The translations under genes and the position numbers were made by a program. The notes beneath the pieces are model-generated. The model saw nothing but the letters and a program-made list of their open reading frames with translations. It was not told where the DNA came from and did not search any database. From Neoconidiobolus thromboides FSU 785 (Eukaryota > Entomophthoromycota > Entomophthoromycetes > Entomophthorales > Neoconidiobolaceae), in assembly GCA_025603075.1 (NCBI GenBank), contig MU626267.1, forward strand, positions 145,454 through 209,453: a stretch of 64,000 bases of DNA. Reading direction: 5' to 3'. This document shows positions 32,836 to 44,808 of the stretch, piece by piece. Positions within the stretch are counted from its first letter, which is position 1. Each line of letters opens with the position of its first letter.

Positions 32836-33296
32836 CTTTTTTATTATACTTCGATAAAAACTTGAAGTTAAAACTTTCATTTTTATCTCTTTAGTACATT
32901 TTCATGATATCGAATTTAATTTGAACGTCATCCTTTCGATTGCTTCTGCCAATCATTTCCAAAATACTATCTTATCTTCACAGATTGAAGCTTTTATTGG
33001 TTTAATTTCGCTTTTTTCCACAAAACTGTCGTATTATTTATCCTTTATCTTTATATATTCACTTTTTTTTACTGGTTAAGTTTAATCTTTATTTTTATAT
33101 ATTAAAATTTATAGCTTCACTTTGTATTTATACATTTGTATATTATTAAAACTTTGTTTATGCTATAACCTTGTCATAACTTTTAAATTTTAAAAGCAAA
33201 AAATCTTCTATCAAAGCCAAGTTTAACCTTATCAGTTATGATTTATACTTGAAAAAAATTATAAAAAGATATCATACTTAATCTACTAAAAATCAT

Positions 33297-33339
33297 AATA
33301 TAGAGGTGTCTTTTATTGAAAAAAAAACACTCTCATATT
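33297..33339. mobile_element. Truncated small inverted-repeat element
   Basis: Only the two ends remain: ATATAGAGGTGTC and ACACTCTCATAT, separated by about 18 bases. They match the terminal sequences of the ~105-bp family, so this looks like an internally deleted derivative. Confidence 0.4.
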
Positions 33340-34180
33340 GGAAAGTTTTAAATAAGGGGGGAAGTATGATTGAAGTTGAATTTTTTATTTCATTGTTAAT
33401 AGTTTTCCTATAAATTATGAAAATTTATTCATTCCAGGTCATGCTTGGTGTAATAATTTTATCAGATTATTTATATTCTATCATGTTTAATTTATTGTAG
33501 TTATAATGAATGAATTGTATTATTAAGAATTTAATACAGATAATACTTATAATAGCCATAAGAGATCTGAACAAAGCAGAGTTTAATTAATTAATAGGTA
33601 TAAGTATTGTAGCTTGTTAATATAAAGTTGGCAAAAAATCTATAGTGTTTTTTGAATGTTTAATAGAGAAACAATCAATAGTAATTAAATTTATAAGAAT
33701 TAGTTTAATATTATAAAAGCCACATTTCTTATTTCTTATCTTTTATGATAATGATAGATCTATTATTAATTTATTTACATTTAAACTAAAACTTTAATAT
33801 TAATATTAAAATAACTTTTTAACTAAAATAAGTTGTATGATTCTATCATTTCATCAAATTTCAATTCAATGCTTTAGATAATATGATTAATCTGCACAGA
33901 CAAGTTTGAAAGTTTGATTAAGTAGAATTTTCAATTCCATTTTTTCTCTATTTCCTGTTTGACGTAAAATCTAAAAAAAATCTCAAATAGACACTAGGCA
34001 AGAGGGCACTCTCTCATACAAAATCTTGAAATGGGCAAAAAAGAAGCTGTTTCTGTAGTACTTAGTGCTTAATTTGCGATTCTTTTTAAAAAGCAGAATT
34101 ATACAAAATTTGAACTAAACTCTTAAACTAACCTATATGTGAAAAATAATTGTTTTGAAAAACATTCTATAAACTAAGTA

Positions 34181-34274
34181 GCTGGGGATGTTTTTTGATT
34201 TTACCAACAATCTTTATGCTCAAATAACGCTTAAAAAATGGAAAAAGTAATGAAACCAAAAAAACATCCACATA
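34181..34274 (-). mobile_element. Small inverted-repeat element, copy 13
   Basis: Minus-oriented copy, CTGGGGATGT to ACATCCACATAT, with a ~12-bp internal deletion near the left end. Confidence 0.72.
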
Positions 34275-34633
34275 TCCTGCTGATTTAGTTCTTTCCTTAA
34301 TACCTATTATTAAATTAATTAATATATTAAAGAATTACTCTTTTAATAGTATAAAAACTAATTTAAAACTTTAATTAGTTTTGACCATTAAAAGATAATG
34401 TAAAAACTCAAAATAAAAACAAATGACTAGTCGCAACTAATTTTAATCTCTTACCAAACTTATGATATTAATTAAAATAAAGTTATCAAGTTTGTATAAT
34501 AAAGCGCTATTTTATTTGATGTTATAAGAGTTGTGGATAAAAAAATTTGCTATATTTGGTACTTTCTAAAAAAAACTGAAAGCTCGAAAGCTCAGGTGTT
34601 TTATTTAGCTAACAGCTGAAAATATAATAGCAA

Positions 34634-34860
34634 TGAACAGAGATAGAAGAGTTGGGGTAAAAGATAAATAGAAGAGAGTAAACTAAGGGACTGAAAGAGT
34701 ACATAGCCCTAATTTACTTGTTTATAATCGATTGAATTTAACAAAGAAAGTGTATAGTCGTTTTATAAATACTAAGCTAAACACAGAATATTGAAAAAAC
34801 GACAGATAATGAAGCAAATAATTTAGTAAATAGAATAGATGGCCCCCACATGCAAGTGTA
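34634..34860 (+). pseudogene. Short decayed coding frame
   Basis: Read from the ATG at about 34634, the frame gives MNRDRRVGVKDK then continues to SPNLLVYNRLNLTKKVYSR and beyond, interrupted by TAG and TAA where Gln would fit the basic polar context. It looks like a fragment of a decayed gene; family unknown. Chance is possible given its length. Confidence 0.3.
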
Positions 34861-36985
34861 AGGTAAGCATTTAAATTTCAATTAGATTATCTTCAATTAG
34901 TCATCATAAAAATAAATGCTATGAAATATTATTATAGAATAAACTAGTTGCTTTATTTTAAAAGATATTAGATCATTCTTGAAAGTGATTAAAATTGTAA
35001 AAACATTAAAACTATGAATTAAAATAAGAACATAATGATAAAAATATTCAAATTAAAGCGGAATAGAATTTGTTAACAAACACCATTTTAGATTTCAAGA
35101 GGTATTATGCTACACTTAGTCACCTGATTACAAGGGAAAAAGGCAGAATTTAGTTTTAATTTATAATAATAGTTATTATTATTATTATTATTATAAACGT
35201 TCAATTTGAGTACGGAAAAAGATGTCTCCTTTTTTATAAAATAAAGTAACCCATTTAATTTAACTTTTATTAAAAAGTTGTGTGCATTGCGTATAAGATA
35301 TTTTTATAAATAAACATATTTTTAGTAACAATTCATGCTTTATTAAAGTTCAGACTAAAGCTATATAATAAAACTTAAGTTATTTCATAGTATAGAATTT
35401 TATTTTAATATAACTTAAATAACATTCTAAATAATTGATCTTGATGATGAAAAGATAATAGATATTTTAGTTTTGATTATTTTAAAAAGTACGAAAAGAG
35501 GGCTTTAGGTTAAAATATAAATAACAATTATTATTTCACTGAATAACCATAAATACAACCTTTGAGAGAGTGATCCTAAATACAGAAAGTATAAAACAAT
35601 TTAGATATAATCCCTTATAAAGTTAAGTCAATTTGAAAAATAAAATAATCAGATTACTAATTTAGGCAACTTAAATAATTTACAAGTATTGAAATCATAT
35701 ATTAAAATAATTTTTAAAACAAAAACTTGATTAAAAGCGACATTACTAATTTATTTAAGCTCTTTAAATAAACAATAAATAAATAAAGTTCAAATATTGA
35801 GTTTCTTCATACTATAAGATTTTAACTGGGAAAGTAGTTTTTCTATATTATACTTCTTTTTATGGTTCAAAATCAATAAGAAATCATAAGAATAATCCTT
35901 AGACTTAAGCCAATAGCTTTGCTCAATAGAGTTAAGGTATTTGGGATAAAGATAGCTGAAAAGTGTGATTGATGTTATAAATAGAGATTTTATATTCTTT
36001 AGTATGGTAATAGATTAACCGGATTTTAATAGTATTTAAATATAGCGTCATCATTATTATCTAGATAATATCTTATGAAAATTTAAAAAAATTTAATAGT
36101 TCTAATAGTGTTATATCAACTCATGAAAAATAGTTCTATTTTGTACTAAAAATTAACAAAAATATAGATAGAATATAATGAATATAAAATAGAATAAAAG
36201 TAAAGCAAAAATTATATATTTTATACAGAACCATTGATTTTCATTATTAACTTTAAATTAGCTTAGCTTACCAGGAAATACTAATATTAAGAGAATAATT
36301 CATAACTGCATTACAACCAATTGAATTACTATCTATTTTTATTAACCAATTGAAATTCATTCTTATTCTACCGTATTTATTAAGAACCAATACTACTACT
36401 AATTAAATGATTAACTTGAAAAGACTTCTACTTTAATAGGAATGTGTGCTCCTCTCAGATGTCATGGACATTAGAAATCGAATAGAAAATTAACAGTATT
36501 GTACTACTAAATATGTAATTGTTCCTTGGTTTGAAACCACAAACACTTGGAACCTGCAACGCATCAATAGTACAACTTCCAAATTAAGAAATCGAAGTAA
36601 AGAATAATTAGTAACGAGAACCGGTTCTCATAAATAATAAGTAACAAATTATTCCTCAAAAAATTAGGGTCATGAACATAAAATATTCCGCTTTAGTAAA
36701 AAGTTACAAGGATGAAACATTAATTTCGGGAAAGTTTACTTTGATTATTAACCACTGAGAGCATTTCTACACCAAAGATTAATTGATTTCAATTTTTTAA
36801 GATTGAAATTACCTTCACTCTGATTTAGAAAACCGACTCAATCAAAAATAGAAAAGTATAAATAAACTTCGAAAAAATAAGTTATTCCAAACTTCTCACT
36901 TTTAAATATTTTTTATTAGTTTAATATTCTTTCAAAAAACAAAAGTATATAATATTAATAGAATTCCTTAAGCTAATTAATTATT

Positions 36986-38116
36986 ATGGTGGACTATAAC
37001 CCTTATCCTTCCTCATCCAATGGTTATCAACCTAGCAAAGCATCCCATCAAACTACCCCTAATAATGTAAGTAACACCAATCATCATTACTACTCACAAT
37101 ATCAAAGCCATCATCCACAACATCTTCAACCTATAAAAATAGAGCCACGCATGCATCAGGATACCCATGAGCACTATCCTCAATCAGCAGGGCATCCTCA
37201 AAATCACCCTCAAATGCGCCATTATCATTATAACACTCAACCTCATGCTAATCAAAACAATATGAGTTTTGTACCAATCATGCCAAATAGCGTTCATCTC
37301 AACCATCCTGGACATCATACTGAGCCAAGTACCCCAACAACCCATGGCTTTCAAATTCCCCCCATCTCAAGAGAATCACTCCCAATGTATAATAATATGA
37401 TGATGAGTACTCCGAATCATCCTTATTATCATAACTATTCTACTAACCATCATGCTATGCCACCGTATCCAAGCCACCTTTCAAGAGAAGGTATTACTAC
37501 TCCGCTCAATAGCTCTAGTGTACCTCAAACCCCATCTCACCCTACGCCAACCACTTTACCAGCTTCTCATGATGAAGAGGATATTCGAGGTAGAGCTGAG
37601 AATTGGCATTATGCTGAAACAAAACAATTTGTGCAAATTTTATTGATGCATAAAAGGGAACTCACTAACTTACGTCGCCATCCAGGTGTATGGGCAACAA
37701 TTGCTACCCAACTTAGAGGATATGGGTATGAAAGATCAGTGGAAAAATGTAAGAATAGATGGAAGGTATTGGTAGCAAAATATAAGAAGTATACTGAAAA
37801 GATAGCTAGTAATCCTAAAGTTAAATCGTCGGATGGTTCTCAATATATTCCAAAAGGAGGAGCACCTCACTCTGGACAATCTTTTGACAATAACTATCAT
37901 TATTATCATCAACAGATTCAACAACTGAATTCAGGAGCTAGTAATTTTGAGTTTTACTACGAAATGCATGAGTTACTGTCAACTATTTATCACGCTGGTC
38001 CAGACGGTGTAGTAAAAAGAAGACAACCTACTAGAAGATCACCATCCCCTAAGCATTTTATTACTCCTATTGATTCCAAAGAAAGGACGGAAAAGGAGCT
38101 TACTGCTAAAAAATGA
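36986..38116 (+). CDS. Trihelix/Myb-like DNA-binding protein
   Basis: Single exon, 376 residues, ATG start. The first 200 residues are rich in His, Asn, Pro, Gln and Tyr and probably disordered. Residues about 204-280 form a Myb/SANT-like trihelix domain: NWHYAETKQFVQILLMHKRE, then WATIATQLRGYGYERS and CKNRWKVLVAKYKKY, with the three aromatic anchors spaced as in GT-factor and MADF-like domains. A second conserved patch (FEFYYEMHELLST) resembles the short helix after trihelix domains. The tail is basic and Ser/Pro-rich. It should be a nuclear sequence-specific regulator; targets are unknown. It ends in TGA, useful evidence that TGA is a normal stop here. Confidence 0.8.
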   Translation: MVDYNPYPSSSNGYQPSKASHQTTPNNVSNTNHHYYSQYQSHHPQHLQPIKIEPRMHQDTHEHYPQSAGHPQNHPQMRHYHYNTQPHANQNNMSFVPIMPNSVHLNHPGHHTEPSTPTTHGFQIPPISRESLPMYNNMMMSTPNHPYYHNYSTNHHAMPPYPSHLSREGITTPLNSSSVPQTPSHPTPTTLPASHDEEDIRGRAENWHYAETKQFVQILLMHKRELTNLRRHPGVWATIATQLRGYGYERSVEKCKNRWKVLVAKYKKYTEKIASNPKVKSSDGSQYIPKGGAPHSGQSFDNNYHYYHQQIQQLNSGASNFEFYYEMHELLSTIYHAGPDGVVKRRQPTRRSPSPKHFITPIDSKERTEKELTAKK

Positions 38117-38935
38117 AAATGTAGAATTATAATATAATATACAATTCGTTGTATTCATTTATAAGTAGCGTTCCATACCACATTTTTTTATGAACTTTTT
38201 TGCTTTTGTTTTTATTTTACCTATTGTATTAGCATTCCCTTTAATTATTATAGTAGTTAAGTTATTTTAAATAAATAATATTATGTCTTTAGTTTTTATT
38301 TTACTGCTATTTTAAAGGGATAAAGAGATCCCTTAACACAAGCTAAAAGTGAATAAAGATAATTGTAAAGCGATAAAAGAATTATTACTTTAACTTGTGC
38401 TGTAAAAAGGGGTTTCAAGTCACATAAGTATAAATTAACCAAATAATAAATAGTAGCAGAATTAATATAGTATATTTAAATAATAAATAGTAATAAATCT
38501 AGATTAATGAGTTTTTATTACTGTATTATGATAATAAATTAATTGATTCTCGGTTTGCATTATATATTAATTTCAATTTTGTAAAAACTTGGTTATTCTA
38601 TCCTATCTTACGATTTTGAAACAAAATAAACCATTGTTATTTGTTGAGGTGCAAAATCCCATAAAGTTCGAAAAATTATTAAATCAATCTATATTTATTA
38701 AGAAATATAAAATAACAGGTATTATAGAGAATTGAGTAATTTTTTTTGGTCAATTGATAAAACAAATTAAATATTGTTTAGAGTTAAATAATAAATAATG
38801 CTTTTATTAGTATTTGATCTGGTGTTAATTATAATAGTTTTCTCTTTATATACTAAATTTTATTTTTTGATCAAAAATTTAAGATTTATTTTATAATTTA
38901 TATATTTTCTTTTACAATAAGACTAAGTGAGATAG
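38117..38935. other. Intergenic, AT-rich
   Basis: 3' region of the trihelix gene and upstream region of tRNA-Ser. No further feature. Confidence 0.45.
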
Positions 38936-39017
38936 GACAGTTTGTCCGAGTGGTTAAGGAGTCAGACTTGAAATCTGATGGGGTCTCCCCGCACAGGTTC
39001 AAATCCTGTAGCTGTCG
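38936..39017 (+). tRNA. tRNA-Ser(TGA), copy 1
   Basis: An 82-nt class II tRNA. The acceptor stem GACAGTT pairs with AGCTGTC with one G-T pair. The D arm is CCGAGTGGTTAAGG and the anticodon stem TCAGA/TCTGA encloses the loop CTTGAAA with anticodon TGA. The long variable arm GGGGTCTCCCC is typical of serine tRNAs, followed by the T arm with GGTTCAAATCC. No intron. A T-rich stretch follows as a likely Pol III terminator. Confidence 0.93.
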
Positions 39018-39296
39018 TCAAAATTTTAATCTCTGATCTATTTTATCAAAGATGTTAGTCACTTTTTTTAAAATAACCTTGAAAGAGTAAAAAACCTGAA
39101 TATTTTATTGGTATAATGTTATTATCCTTTAAATAGGATTGTTGTATTGTGTTATGAACTAGCTTCAATTGTCTTTCTAATTGTTAATTTAAAATTCCAA
39201 TTTATCACAAATGGTGAAATTTAGACTTGAATATATTTTTTACTCATTACCAATGATTTTCATACTGTTTTTTTAGCTATAAGTGCAGGTATTATT
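39018..39296. other. Intergenic spacer
   Basis: Spacer after tRNA-Ser. Insertion of small elements near tRNA genes occurs at both tRNA-Ser loci of this window, but no other feature is present here. Confidence 0.35.
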
Positions 39297-39398
39297 ATAT
39301 TGGGATATATTTTTTGAAGATTTTACTAACAATTTCTACATTTAAATAGCATTTGACAAATGTAAAAAGTGATGAAACCAAAAAAAATACCTCTATAT
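39297..39398 (-). mobile_element. Small inverted-repeat element, copy 14
   Basis: Minus-oriented, diverged copy, ATATTGGGATAT to ATACCTCTATAT, about 280 bp downstream of tRNA-Ser. Confidence 0.65.
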
Positions 39399-40244
39399 AA
39401 TAATTTCTGTATCATAGCTATTCGCTTACTTAAGTATGTAATATGAAAAGTTTAAAGCCAATATTCACGTTCTATAACTAAAGCCACTACTTAATATCAG
39501 TATCTATTTTATTTATTTTAAAAATAAAAAATAAAGCTGGTATTACAATATAATAGTTTAGTTTTTACTATTAATGTATTAGTTCATTCTTTGTGCACGA
39601 TTATAAGCTCAGCTTTGCCAGTTCGTGAAAATTATTTTGCTATTTTTCTAACTTATTTGTCAGTTTGATTGAAGTTACTTGCCAGTTTTAGATTTTTCTT
39701 GAAAATTAAATTTTAAACCTGTAAGTTATATTTACTCGAAATAGGAAAAAAGTTAAAAAATGGCACGTTATTTTGCAAACCAGCAAAGGAGGTGGAATGG
39801 CGATTAAAACATTTATTTTAAATGATTCATATGAAAGTTCAACATCCCTGGCAATTATTTTCATAAACTGATAAAATTTAGAACAAACATATTTTTTAAA
39901 TCTTTAGTTTTATGTTCTTAATATATCAAATATGTTTATTAATATATATTAGTTCTTTAATTTCTAAATTAAAATCAAAGTAGCCAAGAAATTTCAGGAG
40001 CAAATAGTAGCTCACAATGATTGGCTAACACCCCAGAAATTCGCCAAAAACATTTATTTTTAATGAGTGATTTAAGGGCCAATAAACTAGGAACTATTAG
40101 TAAATTACAACATTTTCATAGTAGAAGCTTATTTTTTTAATTTAAAACTTTGTATTTTTATTTTATTTGTTTCAAGCAGCTTTCAACTCTCACCGCCTTT
40201 ATTCTGAACAATTAGTTTGATACTACTGAATAGAATACTTTAAA
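39399..40244. promoter_or_regulatory. Upstream region of the NADPH oxidase gene
   Basis: About 850 bp before the NoxA start without any reading frame. A GATTGG motif (CCAAT box on the minus strand) lies near 40019, within CACAATGATTGGCTAAC. The region is presumably regulatory. Confidence 0.35.
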
Positions 40245-41958
40245 ATGGATAAAATTGCTAAAGGTAAAGCTGGATATCAAACATTGGGCAACAAGCCCAA
40301 TTATATGACACCGTCAACTCCATTAGATTATAATAAACTAACAATAGCTGAAAAGATATCACGATATGCTAAAAACGAGAGTAAATGATTTATATGATCT
40401 CATCATAACTTTTATTAATATATTTATAGCCTCAACTATTGTGTTTATGATCATCTGGTGCATCAGTCAAATTTTAATTTTTGGATTTGCTTTTGTAAAC
40501 TATAAATACAACAGTGAGTTTAGTGTGGTAAGAGATATCCTACAAGAATCTTTTCTTATTGCTAGAGCAACCTCATTACCAATTGAAATTAATACCGCTT
40601 TAATCCTTTTACCAATGTGTCGTACCATTATTTCTCTATTGAGATCTACCCCTTTAAACCATGTCATCCCTTTTGACAAAAATAGAACTTTCCATAAACT
40701 TACTGCTTGGACCGTCATTTTTTATTCTGTCACTCATTCAATTGCCCATTTTATTAATTTTTATAAGTTATCCAATCTCAACGTGGGTGGTATCACTGGA
40801 AAAAGCTGGGCTCATTATACCTTTTTGACGGGACCTGGATGGTCAGGTTGCATTATGTTGTTATGTCTCATTTTAATAGGTGCTACCTCCCTTGGTAAAG
40901 TACGTCGTCAAAATTTTGAGCTATTTTGGTATACGCATCATCTATTTGCCATCTACTTTTTAATGTATAGTTTCCATGGTGGTTTTTGTTTAATTAAGAG
41001 AGACCATCCACCATATTGTGCAGGTGCTTCATTTTGGAAGTATTGGACGTTTTCTGGTGTTTTGTACCTTTATGAAAGAGTTATGAGGGAGTGGCGAGGT
41101 TCTAGAGATACTTTTATATCTAGGGTTGTACTTCATCCTTCAAGGGTAGTAGAAATTCAATTTAAAAAGAAGGATTTTAAAATGAAAGCAGGACAATATA
41201 TCTTTTTAAATTGTCCAGAAGTTTCTTTACACCAATGGCATCCATTTACTTTAACCTCTGCTCCAGAAGATGACTATGCTTCTATACATATGAGAATGGC
41301 TGGTAATTTTACCAAATCACTTGCAGAGCGTTTGGGTTGTGATATAAATGCTAAATCCCCACAAGCTGCCACTGATGAGTCGTTAGATAGAGCGTTACCT
41401 TCAATTATGATCGATGGGCCCTTTGGGTCTGCATCGGAAGATGTGTTTAATTATGAAGTATCGGTCCTAGTAGGTGCAGGTATTGGTGTAACTCCGTTTG
41501 CTTCTATCCTTAGATCCATTTGGTATCGTCTTTACACTCCAAGTAAGCAAACTAGATTATGTAAGGTATATTTTATATGGACTTGTCGTGATAAGGAAGC
41601 ATTTGAATGGTTTCAATCATTATTAAGTGTAATTGAACAAGAGGATACTTCACATATTATTGAAATCAATACCTTTTTAACAGGAAAATTGAAGGCAGAT
41701 GAAATTCGTAATCTTACACTTAATTATGAAGTAGGCAAAGAAGATGCATTGACAGGGTTAAGGTCACCAACACAATTTGGAAGACCTAACTTTAATAGTA
41801 TTTTCCAGAAGTTGGTGGAGAGGCATAAGGCTACAGATATTGGTGTGTTTTTCTGTGGACCTAAACCTCTGTCTAAATCTCTTCATATGTACTGTAATCA
41901 GTATTCACAACCGGGTAATGAAGGTACTAAGTTTCATTATAACAAAGAAAACTTTTAG
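40245..41958 (+). CDS. NOXA: NADPH oxidase NoxA-type (gp91phox homologue)
   Basis: Two exons (40245-40380, 40430-41958), 554 residues. Membrane enzyme moving electrons from NADPH through FAD and two haems to oxygen, making superoxide; in filamentous fungi NoxA acts with NoxR and Rac in differentiation. Six helices hold the haem ligands in FHKLTAW and THSIAHF (helix 3) and YTHHLF and YSFHGG (helix 5). The FAD site is HPFTLTSAPED (near 316), the NADPH site GAGIGVTPFASIL (near 394), and the C-terminal VFFCGPKPL. The ending KFHYNKENF is a hallmark of NOX enzymes, not ferric reductases. No EF-hands, so NoxA/B rather than NoxC type. The ATG at 40245 was chosen because the frame from 40366 starts inside the intron. 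Very confident. Confidence 0.95.
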
Positions 41959-42677
41959 GGTTTATTTTAATTTTAATAAATATATAATAACTTGGTTGTT
42001 GTTTTTGAACTTATAGTAGAATCGTATATTTATAATACATTATAAGGGTTTCAAGGTGTTAGTATGCTAATGTTTTTATTATAACTAAATCGAAAGTTTA
42101 CAGTAAAAGCTAAGGATAATGAATAATTAAAAAAAGCCTTTTATAGATACCACCATTTAATAATGAATAGTACTAACTTCATTGGATCCAAAATAAGATA
42201 ATATAATCTTAACTATTTCAATTAATATTTTTGTGGTATTTTATAGATACATCTTTTAATAAAACTAGATCCTTGCCAATATTAGTTAAATATTAGACAT
42301 CAAAAGGATTGAATTCTCAACTAAGAGTCATAATGATTAAAGATTATCATAACCAATCACTGATTTTACTAACTAATAATCCTATTATTCGCGCTAAAAA
42401 TAGGCATCTAATTTTAAGCTGAGGCTGATTTACTTTATTTAAGCTCAAGCACCAAACCCAAATTTAACATCAGCAGCTAATCAGATCAACTCGAAAACAT
42501 GAATCAATTTTGAGTTCAATATGATTGGCTAAGTTTAAATTCACGGCTGGAAAATTAGTCTAACTCAGGGTAAATCACAAAATAAGAAAAAATTGGAATT
42601 TTAGTTAGCTTAACACCTTCTTGAATAGTAACCAATGTACTATTAACTCGAAAGTGAATTATCAGAGCAGCAACAAA
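41959..42677. promoter_or_regulatory. Intergenic, promoter region of the mitochondrial carrier gene
   Basis: Contains the NoxA 3' end and, before the carrier, GATTGG at 42523-42528 and AACCAATCAC near 42351, both CCAAT-box-like sites. No gene otherwise. Confidence 0.35.
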
Positions 42678-43699
42678 ATGACTAATGAAAAATACCCCTT
42701 CTGGTTCGGTGGCTTAGCCTGTAGTTTTGCTTCATTGTGTACCCATCCTCAAGATCTTTTAAAAGTACAATTACAAAATCATAAACTTAGAAAAGGGCCA
42801 GGACTTGTTAAGACCGCTCAAACTATCCTAAAGCAACAAGGTTTCTTGGCTCTGTATGATGGTATAGGTGCTGCACTATTGAGGCAGATGACTTACTCTA
42901 CAATTCGGTTTGGTTGTTACGATAGGTTTAAAAGTCAATTTCAAGGTCCAGATGGTAAAGTGCCTTTTTACGGCTTGGTAGCTTCAGCTGTATTAGCAGG
43001 CTGTGTGGGCGGAGGCTTTGGTAACCCATTTGATGTTATCAACGTTAGGATGCAATCTGATCGACAGTTACCAGAGCAGATGCAAAGAAAATATAAAAAC
43101 GTATTGGAGGGCTTTTTTAGAATTATTAAAGAAGAAGGAAGTAGCACCTTATTAAGAGGTCTTCGTACCAGCATGGTACGTTCAGTTATTATGACTGTAT
43201 CCCAACTTGGATCCTATGATGTTATTAAAACGCAGTTGATGTCAACTAAGTATTTTGAAGAGGATTTGAAAACCCACTTTGTTACTAGTTTATTGGCAGT
43301 AAGTTTTTTATGTTCTAATATAATCTATGTATTTAGTTCATTTTTTAGGGTATAGTTGCCACCACAGCATGCTCCCCAATTGATGTAGTAAAGACAAGGA
43401 TTATGTCAAGTAGTAAAGAGGTAGGACAATCAGCCAAGATCTATAAAGCAATGTGTCATATAGTTCAAGAAGAGGGAATAAGATCATTGTTTAAAGGTTG
43501 GTTACCTTCTTATTTGAGATTAGGACCACATACCATATTAACCTTTATGTTACTTGAACAATTTAAAGCTTATTATCAAACAAGAGATGGGAATACAAGT
43601 CGCAGTATGATCAAAGGAACCAAATCAGAAATTCAAACTCAAAAGATTTCAATTGATTTGGGAAATAGTCATAGCAAAAAAATATCATCTCCATTTTAA
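42678..43699 (+). CDS. DIC1: Mitochondrial carrier, dicarboxylate (Dic1)-like
   Basis: Two exons (42678-43298, 43349-43699), 323 residues. A member of the SLC25 family with three repeats, each with a P-x-(D/E)-x-x-(K/R) signature: HPQDLLKVQLQ, NPFDVINVRMQ and SPIDVVKTRIM, and matching second-half motifs (GFLALYDGIGAALLRQMTYS, LLRGLRTSMVRS, LFKGWLPSYLRLGPH). The contact-point residues and overall similarity favour the dicarboxylate carrier Dic1/SLC25A10, which exchanges malate or succinate for phosphate across the inner membrane and supports gluconeogenesis. The C-terminus has a ~45-residue polar extension beyond the carrier fold (TKSEIQTQKISIDLG). An ATG at 42678 was chosen because upstream frame lacks another. 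Substrate is inferred from sequence likeness. Confidence 0.85.
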
Positions 43700-44808
43700 G
43701 TTTCGCTTTGAAAATTATTTTTATTTAATCTTATAGTCTAATTAATTTGACTATTTTTATCTTACTTTATTTAATATCTTATAGATACTACCCTTTAGTC
43801 TTTTATCGTTAGACAATCTGTTTTATTGTTTAGGATTCTCCTCCCTATATAAGTCATATATGAGATCGATCTTTCTCATTTTATATAATATAAAGTTATA
43901 TTTATCTTATTTTCCTTAGAAAGTGGTAATATTAATATATAACAATCGAAACTTTTTATTTTTTTATTTGATAAGCTATATTATCTACATGTTGTTTACT
44001 TTATTTCATTACAAGTATAAATATTTTATTGTTTATAGCTTGCTTTGATATATAGTGACAAATAAAGCGGGGCTCTATGTTAGTCACTTTTAGTTTTTTA
44101 TGAACATTCAAATAAATTCCAAAATGAAAAAAGTGACTAGTGTTTACTTTTATTAGTTGCTACAACTTTACCTTTAAGTTCGATAGTTTTAAATAGTTAG
44201 TAATCAAACATTGATATTGACTTTTTTACTAAAGTGTCAAATAAGTCAACTTTATAAAATGTTTATCTAGTTAAACAAGCTATGAATATATAATTGTTTT
44301 TATTGAGTTACTTTAGTAGTTTTTAGTTTGTGTACTTTTCGAAATTGTTCATACTTTACTTTTAACAAGCGTGGAAATGACTTTTACAAATGTTATATTT
44401 TAAACAATACTGTTCAATTAGAATAATCATTAGCAATAAATATTTCACATACATCTATCAAACTAACGGCTGCATTATGTATAATATATAATATACTTCT
44501 AATAACGATAAAAGAATCATCATATGGAGTTGTCATTTTGTTCAAAATTTACAAATTGTTCATATAGAAATATCTTTTTTTTTCCAATTTTTGTGCATAT
44601 TTAAACAATTTTTTAAATTTTTTAAAACATAATCATTATTCTATTGCATAGAATTTGAACAAAAAATGAACAAAAGACAATCCCATATAACCCATTAATA
44701 CTATAACTTCTTTAATAAAAATTTTAAACATAAATATCATTTTATTGCCATCAAAGCTAGTTATTAATCTTCAGTATAAAAGATATGGCGTTAGTTTTGA
44801 GAAGAAAT
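43700..44808. other. Intergenic between convergent genes
   Basis: About 1.1 kb of AT-rich DNA between the carrier and PEPCK stops. No reading frame, tRNA or small element seen. Confidence 0.45.

Larger units (their letters stand above)
32836..36985. other. Intergenic, 4.1 kb, very AT-rich
   Basis: Largest gene-free stretch of the window. It holds the PGK promoter, a truncated small element (33297-33339), one complete small element (34181-34274), a short decayed frame (34634-34860), an ATT microsatellite (about 35166-35192) and the promoter of the trihelix gene. I looked for exons and tRNAs on both strands and saw none. Confidence 0.45.

Noticed and set aside
40366-40429. Starting NoxA at the ATG at 40366
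   Set aside because: That ATG lies at the end of exon 1 in another frame and the following bases are a normal intron. Splicing from 40380 to 40430 gives a longer, sensible N-terminus.
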